Origin: Bacteroidales bacterium | GTDB lineage: Bacteria; Bacteroidota; Bacteroidia; Bacteroidales; FEN-979 | DNA length: 58,587 bases | NCBI GenBank assembly: GCA_025355465.1 | Contig: JANXZO010000022.1 | Span: forward strand, 1-58,587 | Reading direction: 5' to 3' | Shown here: in pieces, positions 17,248-25,670 of the stretch | How the letters are laid out: every line of letters starts with the position of its first letter | How positions within the stretch are numbered: position 1 is the stretch's first letter | Notes under the pieces: model-generated | The model's database searches: none | Seen by the model: only the letters and a program-made list of their open reading frames with translations | What the model was told of the DNA's origin: nothing | Program-made: the position numbers and the translations under genes

Positions 17248-19305
17248 ATGAGAATCTCTACGACCGTACTAGTTTTTTGTCTTGCACTCCTGTGGATAAA
17301 ACCCGCTTTTGCGCAGGATGAAACTCCGCCAGCTTCCCTTGATAACCGGATGGATTGGTGGAGAGATGCCCGCTTCGGAATGTTCATTCACTGGGGACTC
17401 TATGCTGTGCCGGCCGGCGAATGGAACGAAAAAACCAATTACGGCGAGTGGATACGAACTTCGGCAGAGATCCCGCTGGAGACCTATGACCAGTTTCGGC
17501 TGCGGTTCAACCCGGTAGATTTTAATGCCGATGCGTGGGTTAAAATGGCCCGTGATGCCGGCATGAAGTATATCGTGATCACTTCCAAACACCACGATGG
17601 CTTCTGCATGTTCGACACCAAACAGACCGAGTTCAACATCATGACGACCCCTTTCAAACGGGATCCCATGAAGGAGCTGGCTGCAGCGTGCAAAAAGTAC
17701 GGACTTAAATTTTGTTTTTATCACTCCATTATGGATTGGCACCATCCCGACTATCTTCCCCGTCGTGAGTGGGAAAAGGACCGCACTACTGAAGGTGCCG
17801 AATTCAACCGGTATGTGCAGTATATGAAGGCTCAGCTGAAAGAACTTCTCACCAATTACGGGGATATCGGGGTTTTGTGGTTTGATGGAGAGTGGGAAAA
17901 CACATGGAATGAAACCTATGGTAAGGAGATATATAACTATGTACGCAGTCTGCAACCCGATATCATCATCAATAACCGCGTGGGAGCAGGCCGTCTCGAC
18001 ATGGAAGGACTGACCAAAAAAGGTGCTTTCGGTGGCGATTTCGGGACGCCTGAACAGCAAATCCCGCCGACCGGACTTCCCTGTGTTGACTGGGAAACCT
18101 GCATGACCATGAATGATCACTGGGGTTATAACAAAGCCGATAAGAATTTTAAGACCTGCAGAGAGATACTCAGAATGCTGACTGACATCGCCTCGAAAGG
18201 CGGTAATTACCTGCTGAATGTAGGACCTACTGCAGAAGGTACAATTCCGGGTGAGAGTATTGGCAGGCTGGATTCAATCGGACGATGGATGAAAGTGAAC
18301 GGTGAAGCGATTTATGGAACCCAGGCCGCCCCTTTCAAAACCCTCGATTGGGGACGTTGTACACGGAAGGAAACCAGGACAGGAACCATACTTTATCTGC
18401 ATGTCTTTAACTGGCCTGTCGATGGGAAACTTAACATTTCAGGGTTACTCAACAACATTGAGAAAGCTTACCTTCTGGCTGATCCAAAGCATAAGAAACT
18501 CCAGGTAAATCGTGTGGATGACAAGGTCGAAATCGCTATACCCGTAGCCGCACCGGATGCCAACGTCAGCGTCATCGCAGTTGAAATCAAAGGTAAACTT
18601 GACCTGACTGAACCCCCGCTGATCCATTCCGAATACGATACTTTTGTTGACTCCCTGAAAGTAACCATGTCAACAGAACGTGAAAATGTTGAGATACGGA
18701 TGACTTTTGACAGTTCTGAACCCAATGCTTCCTCTCCGATATATACTACGGCGTTGAAAATTAAAGGATGGGTGGTTGTCAGCGCCCGGTGTTTCCGCGA
18801 TGGTAAGCCTGTAAGCGGCACCTCCCGGCGTGAATTTCGCCAGGCCATGCCGTATGTCGCTAAATCCGTTGAAAAGGAAAAAATGCAGCAGGGCATCCGG
18901 TATAAGTATTATGAGGGCGCCTGGGATAGTATCCCCAATTACAGCAAGATGAAACCGGTAAAGGAGGGTGTTGTCCTTGATTTCGTTTTCACTCCGAGGA
19001 ATCAGGAGGACAATTTCGTTTTTGTTTATTCCGGTTATCTCCAGATACCACAAAGCTGTGTTTATAAGTTTTCCACAGCTTCGGATGACGGAAGCAGACT
19101 TTATATTGACGATATGCCGGTTGTCAACAACGACGGACTGCACGGACTCCGGGAGCAGCAAGGTGTTATCGCCCTGGCAAAGGGCTTTCATAAAATCCGG
19201 GTTGCTTACCTGGAGCGGACCGGCAGTAACACGCTGACGGTATATATTCAGAGCGAGAAACTGGAAAAAAGGATCCTTCCGGCGGAATGGCTTTTCTGCT
19301 ATTAA
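17248..19305 (+). CDS. GH29 alpha-L-fucosidase with C-terminal PA14-like domain
   Basis: This secreted enzyme should remove terminal alpha-L-fucose from glycans by a retaining mechanism. The frame opens at 17197, but the ATG at 17248 starts a normal signal peptide ending AFAQ, giving 685 residues. The GH29 barrel (about 30-375) shows WWRDARFGMFIHWG, SKHHDGF and the nucleophile D213 in VLWFDGEW. A beta-sandwich follows (about 375-470), then a chitobiase/Fn3-like segment (about 485-545) and a PA14-like module (about 565-680) likely to bind carbohydrate. The GH38 gene begins eight bases later, so the two form an operon. No SusC/SusD pair is nearby. Exact linkage specificity is not visible. Confidence 0.92.
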   Translation: MRISTTVLVFCLALLWIKPAFAQDETPPASLDNRMDWWRDARFGMFIHWGLYAVPAGEWNEKTNYGEWIRTSAEIPLETYDQFRLRFNPVDFNADAWVKMARDAGMKYIVITSKHHDGFCMFDTKQTEFNIMTTPFKRDPMKELAAACKKYGLKFCFYHSIMDWHHPDYLPRREWEKDRTTEGAEFNRYVQYMKAQLKELLTNYGDIGVLWFDGEWENTWNETYGKEIYNYVRSLQPDIIINNRVGAGRLDMEGLTKKGAFGGDFGTPEQQIPPTGLPCVDWETCMTMNDHWGYNKADKNFKTCREILRMLTDIASKGGNYLLNVGPTAEGTIPGESIGRLDSIGRWMKVNGEAIYGTQAAPFKTLDWGRCTRKETRTGTILYLHVFNWPVDGKLNISGLLNNIEKAYLLADPKHKKLQVNRVDDKVEIAIPVAAPDANVSVIAVEIKGKLDLTEPPLIHSEYDTFVDSLKVTMSTERENVEIRMTFDSSEPNASSPIYTTALKIKGWVVVSARCFRDGKPVSGTSRREFRQAMPYVAKSVEKEKMQQGIRYKYYEGAWDSIPNYSKMKPVKEGVVLDFVFTPRNQEDNFVFVYSGYLQIPQSCVYKFSTASDDGSRLYIDDMPVVNNDGLHGLREQQGVIALAKGFHKIRVAYLERTGSNTLTVYIQSEKLEKRILPAEWLFCY

Positions 19306-19313
19306 TACCACCC

Positions 19314-22300
19314 ATGAAACGAAACCTTACACTGATCCTGCTGTTCGCTGCGTCGTTAGTGTCAGCGCAGAAAACGTCGCCATGGCCGGGAGAATATTTT
19401 AACGGTTATTCAGCATCTGTAAAGGGAGGTGGATTTGGTTATCATTCTCCGCAGCCCGATGTGGGAAGTGCACTGCTGGTTCGTTCCATCGACTCGGTGC
19501 AGTATATTGAATGGAAAACAGCGGTCATTCCATCCATCATCAAGACGCCATTTGTGAACCTTATCTGGCTTTACGGTATGGATGCAACAACCGATGGACA
19601 TTCTTTTAAATTGTACCTGAACGGCAATTATTGCATGACCTTTTCAAATCCGTCGATCGCTGCCATTCAACCCATTAACTTTTCCGGTACCGGCGGAGGC
19701 AGGCTTACCTTTCTTCCAACGATGATTGACAAATATGAGGATGCCATGGGATATGCCATCTTGTCTGTGCCGGTGTCAATGATCATCCCAGGGAAGAGTC
19801 AGGTGGTAAGGGTCATTGGAGAATCGGCGGAGAATCGAACCTGGTATATGACGTTTGAAGCCGGGGTGGAGGAAAAACTGACAGTAGATCAGGAAGAGGC
19901 GGTGATTCGTGGTAAAGAAAAGAACTTCTTCTCCGTATTGTTCAATTTTATTCACATCGGGGAGCCGGTTAAAGGGCAGATAAAGCAACAGGGTGGAAAG
20001 ATTACCCCGTTTTATCTGCAGCCCGGTTACAATCGTGTTCAGATCCTGGTTGCGGAGGATTCGGTTAAAGCAGTTCAATCTGCCCGTGTGACGATTGAAG
20101 GGAAAGAACCCTGCGTGGTTAATTTCGAAACAAAACCGGTAAGACACTGGAATATATACCTGGTTCAGCATACACACACCGACATTGGATATACCCGGCC
20201 GCAGACCGAAATCCTTCCCGAACATTTGCGGTATATTGACTATGCACTCGACTACTGCGATCAGACAGATTCTTTACCCGACGAGGCTCGTTTCCGGTGG
20301 ACCTGTGAGACATCCTGGGCGGTTCGTGAATATCTTAAAACACGTCCGGCTGTTCAGATTGAACGGCTGAAAAGGCGGGTGGGAGAAGGTCGAATCGAGT
20401 TGGCTGCACTTTTCCTGAACGCTTCTGATCTTTCTGATGAAACCACTATTGCCGCCACGCTTCAACCTGTTAAATTGTTTCGTGAATCAGGATTTCCGGT
20501 TTATTCAGCCATGCAAAGCGATATAAACGGAGTACCCTGGTGTTTGGTTGATTACCTTTCCGGGGCCGGAATTCCCTATCTGAATATGGGACAGAACACC
20601 CACCGGGCAGAGAAACCTTTTAATAAACCCACAACTTTCTGGTGGGAATCCCCTTCGGGTAACCGTATACTTGTTAACCGGCCCGAACACTACATGTGGG
20701 GAAACAACCTGGGAATCCTTTCCAACATTCAAACTTTCGGAAAAAATCTGTTCGCCCACCTTCGCGATATCAGTGAAAAGGGCTTTGCATACGATCATTA
20801 TGCGATTCAGTTTAGCGGCTATTTAACTGACAACTCTCCTCCTTCAACCACCGCTTGCAAAATTGTAGCTGAATGGAATAAAACTTACGTATGGCCAAAG
20901 CTCGAACTTGCTACACTTTCAAGCTATTTCAATTACATGAGGAACAATTACGCGAACGCGCTTCCGGTGGTTCGCGGGGCATGGCCAGACTGGTGGATGG
21001 ATGGCTTTGGATCGGCAGCAAGACAGACAGCCTATGCCAGAAAAGCGCATGCAGATTATATCGCCAACCAGGGTTTACGATCGATGGCCCTGATCATGGG
21101 AGTAAACCCGGGCAACAACATCAGTCAACTCAACGACCAGATTTCCGATGACCTGGCTTTTTATGATGAACACACCTTTGGCGCTGCCGAAAGTATTACT
21201 GATCCCCTGTGCGAAAATTCAGTCGTCCAGCTTGGGGAGAAGGAATCCTACGTGTGGGAAGCGGTAAAAAAGAATCATCTGCTGCGTGAGGAGGTGATGG
21301 GGCAAATACAACCCTTGCTTTCAAGGACGAGTGTTCCCGTCATCACGGTATTTAACACCCTGAACTGGACGCGCTCAGGAAGTGTCACCCTCTACATTGA
21401 TCACCAGGTGTTACCGAAGCATGTGAAATTCAGGATTCTCGACCCTTCCAACAGGGAGGTGGCTGCCCAACAGGTGATGACACGTGAAGATGGCACCTAT
21501 TGGACCCTTTTTGTGAGGGATGTGTCTCCTATGGGTTTCCTTACGTTACGGATTCTGGTTGATCAGCAGATCCGGAGTAATCCGAAGGAGAAACCGTTTG
21601 ACGGTACCCTTGAAAACGATGATTATAAGATGGTTGTCGATCCGGTATCGGGAACCATACACAGCATTTTTGACAAGGATCTGAGGAAGGAGCTTTTGGA
21701 CCCAAAACAACCATATGGAGCGGGAAGCCTTGTGTATGAAAGACTCGGAAAAAACCGGGGACAGCTGGAACAGCACCGGTTGGATGAATTTACCCGGGAA
21801 CCCTGGAAGGATCTTCATCTAAGCGGATTGACGGAGGGACAGGTTTGGAAGAGCATAACCCTTACAGGCCAGGTGCCGGGATGTGTCGATTCCGATGGAG
21901 CAAAGTGCGAAATCCGGCTGTATAACCAGGAAAAGAAGATTGAGTTTTATTATTCGATGAGGAAATTGGCAGTGACAGATCCCGAAGGGGTTTACGTTGC
22001 CTTTCCTTTTAGACTGGATGAAGGAAAGCTGGTTTATGAAGTGGCCGGAGGGACCGTGGTAGCCGGAAAGGAGCAGATTCCCGGTTCTGCTTCCGACTGG
22101 CAGGGGATTCAGAATTTTGTGGCCGTAAGGAATGACAGCGCTCAGATAGTTTTTGTTTCACCCGAGATTCCGCTTGTTCAGCTGGGCGAAATCAACCTGG
22201 GAAAATTTCGCAAACTCGACGGATCTGATCCCGGGAGCCAGTTTCCTGTTTCGAACAGCATCTACTCCTGGGTGCTCAACAACTACTGGACAACCAACTT

Positions 22301-22772
22301 CCTTGCCAGTCAGCAGGGTGAACTGAAATGGAGTTACCAGATCACTTCAACCGGCGACACAACAAACCTCTGCTCCACCCAGTTTGGATGGAACAACCGC
22401 ATACCTCTATTAACGAGGATATTTCCGGCCGGCCCCGAAGATTCTGTGCTTATCCCACGTTCTTTCACGGGATCGAATTTGTATCATCTGCTGATGGTTT
22501 CAGCAACTCCCGCCGCCGACAACAAATCGGTCGTCATGCAATTCAGGGAGGTGAATGGAAAGGCAGACTCAGTGGCGGTTGAGGCAGTGTTTGCATCTGC
22601 CATCACCCTTTCAATGGCAACCCGGGCAATATCCATTGCTGAGGTAAATGTTCTTGGCGAAACGATAGAACTTCTTTGGGAAAAATATCCCAAAGCACTG
22701 CGTGGGTATAAAGCCTCCTTTGTTCGTTTTAAGCCTTTTGAGACAAAGTTTGTGAAGGTTGTGCTGCCCTGA
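19314..22772 (+). CDS. GH38-type alpha-mannosidase family protein
   Basis: This secreted enzyme starts at the ATG at 19314 (1152 residues, signal peptide ending LVSAQ); an upstream in-frame ATG at 19287 lies inside the fucosidase gene. The N-terminal quarter (about 20-270) is a beta-rich ancillary region. The GH38 catalytic domain follows, with HTHTDIGYT near residue 286 (zinc ligands) and the likely nucleophile D403 in MQSDINGVPW. The long C-terminal beta domains (about 650-1150) are typical of the family. GH38 enzymes hydrolyse alpha-mannosides, and pairing with a fucosidase suggests breakdown of a fucose- and mannose-containing glycan. Its last 44 bases overlap the convergent decarboxylase gene. 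Confidence 0.85.
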   Translation: MKRNLTLILLFAASLVSAQKTSPWPGEYFNGYSASVKGGGFGYHSPQPDVGSALLVRSIDSVQYIEWKTAVIPSIIKTPFVNLIWLYGMDATTDGHSFKLYLNGNYCMTFSNPSIAAIQPINFSGTGGGRLTFLPTMIDKYEDAMGYAILSVPVSMIIPGKSQVVRVIGESAENRTWYMTFEAGVEEKLTVDQEEAVIRGKEKNFFSVLFNFIHIGEPVKGQIKQQGGKITPFYLQPGYNRVQILVAEDSVKAVQSARVTIEGKEPCVVNFETKPVRHWNIYLVQHTHTDIGYTRPQTEILPEHLRYIDYALDYCDQTDSLPDEARFRWTCETSWAVREYLKTRPAVQIERLKRRVGEGRIELAALFLNASDLSDETTIAATLQPVKLFRESGFPVYSAMQSDINGVPWCLVDYLSGAGIPYLNMGQNTHRAEKPFNKPTTFWWESPSGNRILVNRPEHYMWGNNLGILSNIQTFGKNLFAHLRDISEKGFAYDHYAIQFSGYLTDNSPPSTTACKIVAEWNKTYVWPKLELATLSSYFNYMRNNYANALPVVRGAWPDWWMDGFGSAARQTAYARKAHADYIANQGLRSMALIMGVNPGNNISQLNDQISDDLAFYDEHTFGAAESITDPLCENSVVQLGEKESYVWEAVKKNHLLREEVMGQIQPLLSRTSVPVITVFNTLNWTRSGSVTLYIDHQVLPKHVKFRILDPSNREVAAQQVMTREDGTYWTLFVRDVSPMGFLTLRILVDQQIRSNPKEKPFDGTLENDDYKMVVDPVSGTIHSIFDKDLRKELLDPKQPYGAGSLVYERLGKNRGQLEQHRLDEFTREPWKDLHLSGLTEGQVWKSITLTGQVPGCVDSDGAKCEIRLYNQEKKIEFYYSMRKLAVTDPEGVYVAFPFRLDEGKLVYEVAGGTVVAGKEQIPGSASDWQGIQNFVAVRNDSAQIVFVSPEIPLVQLGEINLGKFRKLDGSDPGSQFPVSNSIYSWVLNNYWTTNFLASQQGELKWSYQITSTGDTTNLCSTQFGWNNRIPLLTRIFPAGPEDSVLIPRSFTGSNLYHLLMVSATPAADNKSVVMQFREVNGKADSVAVEAVFASAITLSMATRAISIAEVNVLGETIELLWEKYPKALRGYKASFVRFKPFETKFVKVVLP

Positions 22773-24411
22773 ATGATTCTCCTAACCGTTCCAGCCCTTT
22801 GGAACAATCGCGGTCGGGGAGAAGGACTTCGATAAATACCAGTTTGTCTTTTTCGTGGATGGCAAGTTTCATGGCCGCTGTGAGTTCTTCCTCCGTGGTG
22901 ACCAGGAGTCCGGTCACAAAGGAACTTCTGTCAAAAACTCCGGGAAGTTTTGAATATTGCCACATCTGGATGTCGTTATAAGGGCCATCCTGGTGCAGGC
23001 GACGTTCGATGAGGTAACCGTCGTTGTTGATAAGGATGAAAATTGCAGGGCAATGTTGGCGGGCGAGTGTAGAAACCTCCTGGGCCGTCATCTGGAAAGC
23101 GCCATCTCCGGTGAGAACAACGGATCTTTTGTCTGGACGGGCAAGCGAAACCCCCAGTGCAGCCGGCGTACAGTAACCGATCGAGCAATAGTAATCCTGA
23201 ACGATGAAGTTTTCCGCCTCCTCAATATGAAATTCCGGGCTGGCACAGAAAGCATCTCCCGGTTCAGCCAGGAGGATCATTTCATCATTGAGATAAAAAT
23301 TCAGGCACTCATAAAGTCTTGCTGCCGTCAGCTTTGTGGAAATTTCCGGAACGAATGGCCGTTGTGGGGCAAAAGATTCGGCCGGATGAGAAGCCAGGTA
23401 GGAGCGTGGCTCGAGCTTCGGGGTAAGCTCACGGATGAAATCCCATAGCTGTATGTCCTGATAGAAATGACTGCCAATGCGAACCTTTCCGCCGCCTGCC
23501 GTGATCATCCTTCGGTTGTCGAGATTCATGGAGAAAAGTCCGGTGGCAAGGTCGGTCATCCATACGCCGAGCGAGACCAGACAGTCTGATTCCTCCACCT
23601 GCTGCCTCACAACCGGCCGGCTCCATCCTCCCTGGTACATGCCCACGAACTGCGGATGAAGCTCCGGCAGTACAGATTTACTGCTTAGCATCGTGGCAAA
23701 AGGAACCTCCGACGTTTCAACCAGCCTGAGCGACTCGCTTCCCAGGTTGTACCGCATCAGTTCAATGCCGGCAAGGATCAATGGGTGTTCCGCCTTGTTT
23801 ATCAGTTCGGCAGCTTCCGCCACACATTCGGCCAGGCTTTCAGGATTCGACGAAGGAGGAATGGCCTTTAAAATACCCTCGGGTTTGCGGCAACCTGCAT
23901 GCGTCATGTCAGCGGGAAGCTCAAGGTAGGCCGGTAATTTTAAGGATATGCAGTTTCTTAACACCCGGTCAATTTCATCGGGAGCCGTTGCAGGATCGGT
24001 GAGAATGGCAGCGTCAATGGTGATCTTTTTGAAAATATCCAGTTGAAGGTAGTAATTGGAAACGAGGTGATGAACCATGGCTCCGGCTTCCCTCCGGCGT
24101 GCAGGCGGAGCACCGTTGATAACAATCACAGGAACATGTTCTGCATAAGCCCCGGCCACTGCATTAAGAATGCTCAGCCCGCCAACTCCATAGGTGACCA
24201 CGGCACAACCTGCACCGTTCAACCGGGCATAACCATCGGCAGCATATCCTGCATTCAATTCATTGCAAGTGCCTACCCATTCGATGGGACTTTTGACCAA
24301 CTCATCAAGAAAATCCAGTGTATAATCCCCGGGCACACCAAATGCATGATTTATTCCGATCTCCTTCAAACGATGGAGAAGGTATTCCGACACTGTGTAG
24401 TTTCCGTTCAT
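22729..24411 (-). CDS. Thiamine-diphosphate 2-oxo acid decarboxylase (pyruvate/indolepyruvate decarboxylase type)
   Basis: This enzyme decarboxylates a 2-oxo acid to an aldehyde using thiamine diphosphate. The frame can start at 24489, but the ATG at 24411 matches the family N-terminus and lies downstream of a -7 element at 24463-24456, giving 560 residues. All signature catalytic residues of the decarboxylase branch are visible: D29 (PGDY), E51 (CNELNAGYAADGYAR), the H114-H115 pair, the GDGAFQ...NND cofactor motif and the glutamate of TAQEV. The HH pair separates it from acetolactate synthase. Substrate choice (pyruvate, indolepyruvate, phenylpyruvate or branched-chain oxo acids) cannot be read directly. 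It overlaps the GH38 gene tail to tail and diverges from carA. Confidence 0.9.
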   Translation of the reverse strand: MNGNYTVSEYLLHRLKEIGINHAFGVPGDYTLDFLDELVKSPIEWVGTCNELNAGYAADGYARLNGAGCAVVTYGVGGLSILNAVAGAYAEHVPVIVINGAPPARRREAGAMVHHLVSNYYLQLDIFKKITIDAAILTDPATAPDEIDRVLRNCISLKLPAYLELPADMTHAGCRKPEGILKAIPPSSNPESLAECVAEAAELINKAEHPLILAGIELMRYNLGSESLRLVETSEVPFATMLSSKSVLPELHPQFVGMYQGGWSRPVVRQQVEESDCLVSLGVWMTDLATGLFSMNLDNRRMITAGGGKVRIGSHFYQDIQLWDFIRELTPKLEPRSYLASHPAESFAPQRPFVPEISTKLTAARLYECLNFYLNDEMILLAEPGDAFCASPEFHIEEAENFIVQDYYCSIGYCTPAALGVSLARPDKRSVVLTGDGAFQMTAQEVSTLARQHCPAIFILINNDGYLIERRLHQDGPYNDIQMWQYSKLPGVFDRSSFVTGLLVTTEEELTAAMKLAIHEKDKLVFIEVLLPDRDCSKGLERLGESFRAAQPSQTLSQKA

Positions 24412-24455
24412 AAGTTGGTTTTTTTTAGAGTCATACAGCTGAATTCCGATCAGAA

Positions 24456-24463
24456 CAAATTTA
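24456..24463 (-). promoter_or_regulatory. -7 element TAAATTTG for the decarboxylase
   Basis: This exact minus-strand TAnnTTTG match lies between the two possible start codons (24489 and 24411), so it supports the downstream one with a leader of about 38 bases. Confidence 0.45.
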
Positions 24464-24511
24464 AAATTATTTTCATTGGGTTGAATCATGAATCAGGATG
24501 ATCATGGCAAA

Positions 24512-24545
24512 ATTGCAATAAGGGAGGGCATTTTTTGTATTTTTG
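24512..24545 (+). promoter_or_regulatory. Promoter of carAB (ATTG ... TATTTTTG)
   Basis: The -7 element TATTTTTG is at 24538-24545 and an ATTG is at 24512-24515, separated by 22 bases, within the range used by Bacteroidota sigma-ABfr promoters. The leader to the carA ATG would be about 33 bases, too short for an attenuator. Confidence 0.55.
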
Positions 24546-24584
24546 CATTCCAGTATAGTCTCCCAACCTGGAAATTTGAAATGA

Positions 24585-25670
24585 ATGGCGCAACTCATAC
24601 TGGATGATGGTACCCTTTTCCGGGGTAAACCATTCGGGGCGAACAGGCCTGTTGCCGGAGAGGTCGTTTTTAATACGGCCATGACCGGTTACCCCGAAAG
24701 CCTTACAGATCCCTCTTACAAAGGTCAGATTCTTGTGCTTACCTACCCGCTCATCGGGAACTATGGTGTGCCGGGAAGAATAATCAAGGAACAGCTGTCA
24801 GAATATTTCGAATCGGATCATGTTCATATTTCCGGCCTGGTGATCTCCAGCTACTCCGCTGAATACAGCCATTGGAATGCGTTGGAGAGTTTGTCGGACT
24901 GGCTTCGTGAAAACGATGTGCCCGGACTCTCTGGCGTCGATACCCGCGCCATCACCAAAATTCTGCGGGAACGTGGAACCATGCTCGGGAAACTTGTTCA
25001 GGAAAGCGAAGATGAGATCGGATTCTACGATCCCAACCAGGAAAACCTGGTAGCCAAGGTCAGCGTTAAAGAGACCATGATCTATCCGGGCGGAGAAAGT
25101 AAGATCCTTCTGGTAGACTGCGGCGTGAAAAACAACATTATCCGTTGCCTTCTCAGAAATGATGCGACCGTGATCAGGGTACCCTGGGATCATGATTTTA
25201 CAACAGATGATTACGATGGTATCATTGTTTCCAACGGACCGGGTGACCCCCAGCAATGCAAGGTGACGGCAAGCCACCTTCGCACTGCCCTTGAACAGGA
25301 GAAACCGATCTTCGGCATATGCCTGGGCAATCAGCTTTTGTCGATGGCTGGCGGCGCTTCTACCTATAAACTCAAATACGGTCATCGGGGGTATAATCAA
25401 CCCGTGCTGCAAGCCGGAACCAACCATGCCTACATCACCTCCCAGAACCATGGTTATGCGGTAGACAACGCAACCCTCGGCGATGCGTGGGAACCTTTTT
25501 TTCTGAACCTGAACGATGGAACCAACGAAGGTATCAGGCATAAAACAAAACCTTTTTTTTCTACGCAGTTCCACCCTGAAGCATCTGGTGGGCCTACTGA
25601 TACAAATTTTTTGTTCAACGATTTTATGGCACTTGTGAAAAAGCAGAAGGAGGGACTCCGTGGAACATAA
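24585..25670 (+). CDS. carA: Carbamoyl-phosphate synthase small (glutaminase) subunit
   Basis: CarA releases ammonia from glutamine and channels it to CarB for carbamoyl phosphate, feeding arginine and pyrimidine synthesis. The 361-residue protein has the N-terminal CarA domain (1-150) and a class I amidotransferase domain with the nucleophile cysteine in IFGICLGNQL (about residue 245) and the His/Glu of FHPEASGGP. Full length is normal. An out-of-frame ATG lies four bases upstream of the chosen start. The carB gene overlaps its last 11 bases, so they are translationally coupled. Confidence 0.97.
   Translation: MAQLILDDGTLFRGKPFGANRPVAGEVVFNTAMTGYPESLTDPSYKGQILVLTYPLIGNYGVPGRIIKEQLSEYFESDHVHISGLVISSYSAEYSHWNALESLSDWLRENDVPGLSGVDTRAITKILRERGTMLGKLVQESEDEIGFYDPNQENLVAKVSVKETMIYPGGESKILLVDCGVKNNIIRCLLRNDATVIRVPWDHDFTTDDYDGIIVSNGPGDPQQCKVTASHLRTALEQEKPIFGICLGNQLLSMAGGASTYKLKYGHRGYNQPVLQAGTNHAYITSQNHGYAVDNATLGDAWEPFFLNLNDGTNEGIRHKTKPFFSTQFHPEASGGPTDTNFLFNDFMALVKKQKEGLRGT

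Noticed and set aside
17269-18120. 283-codon open frame opposite the fucosidase gene
   Set aside because: The plus strand encodes an unmistakable GH29 domain; the antisense frame has no motif.
17248-22772. GH29-GH38 pair considered as a polysaccharide utilisation locus
   Set aside because: No SusC-like transporter or SusD-like lipoprotein is present within the window.
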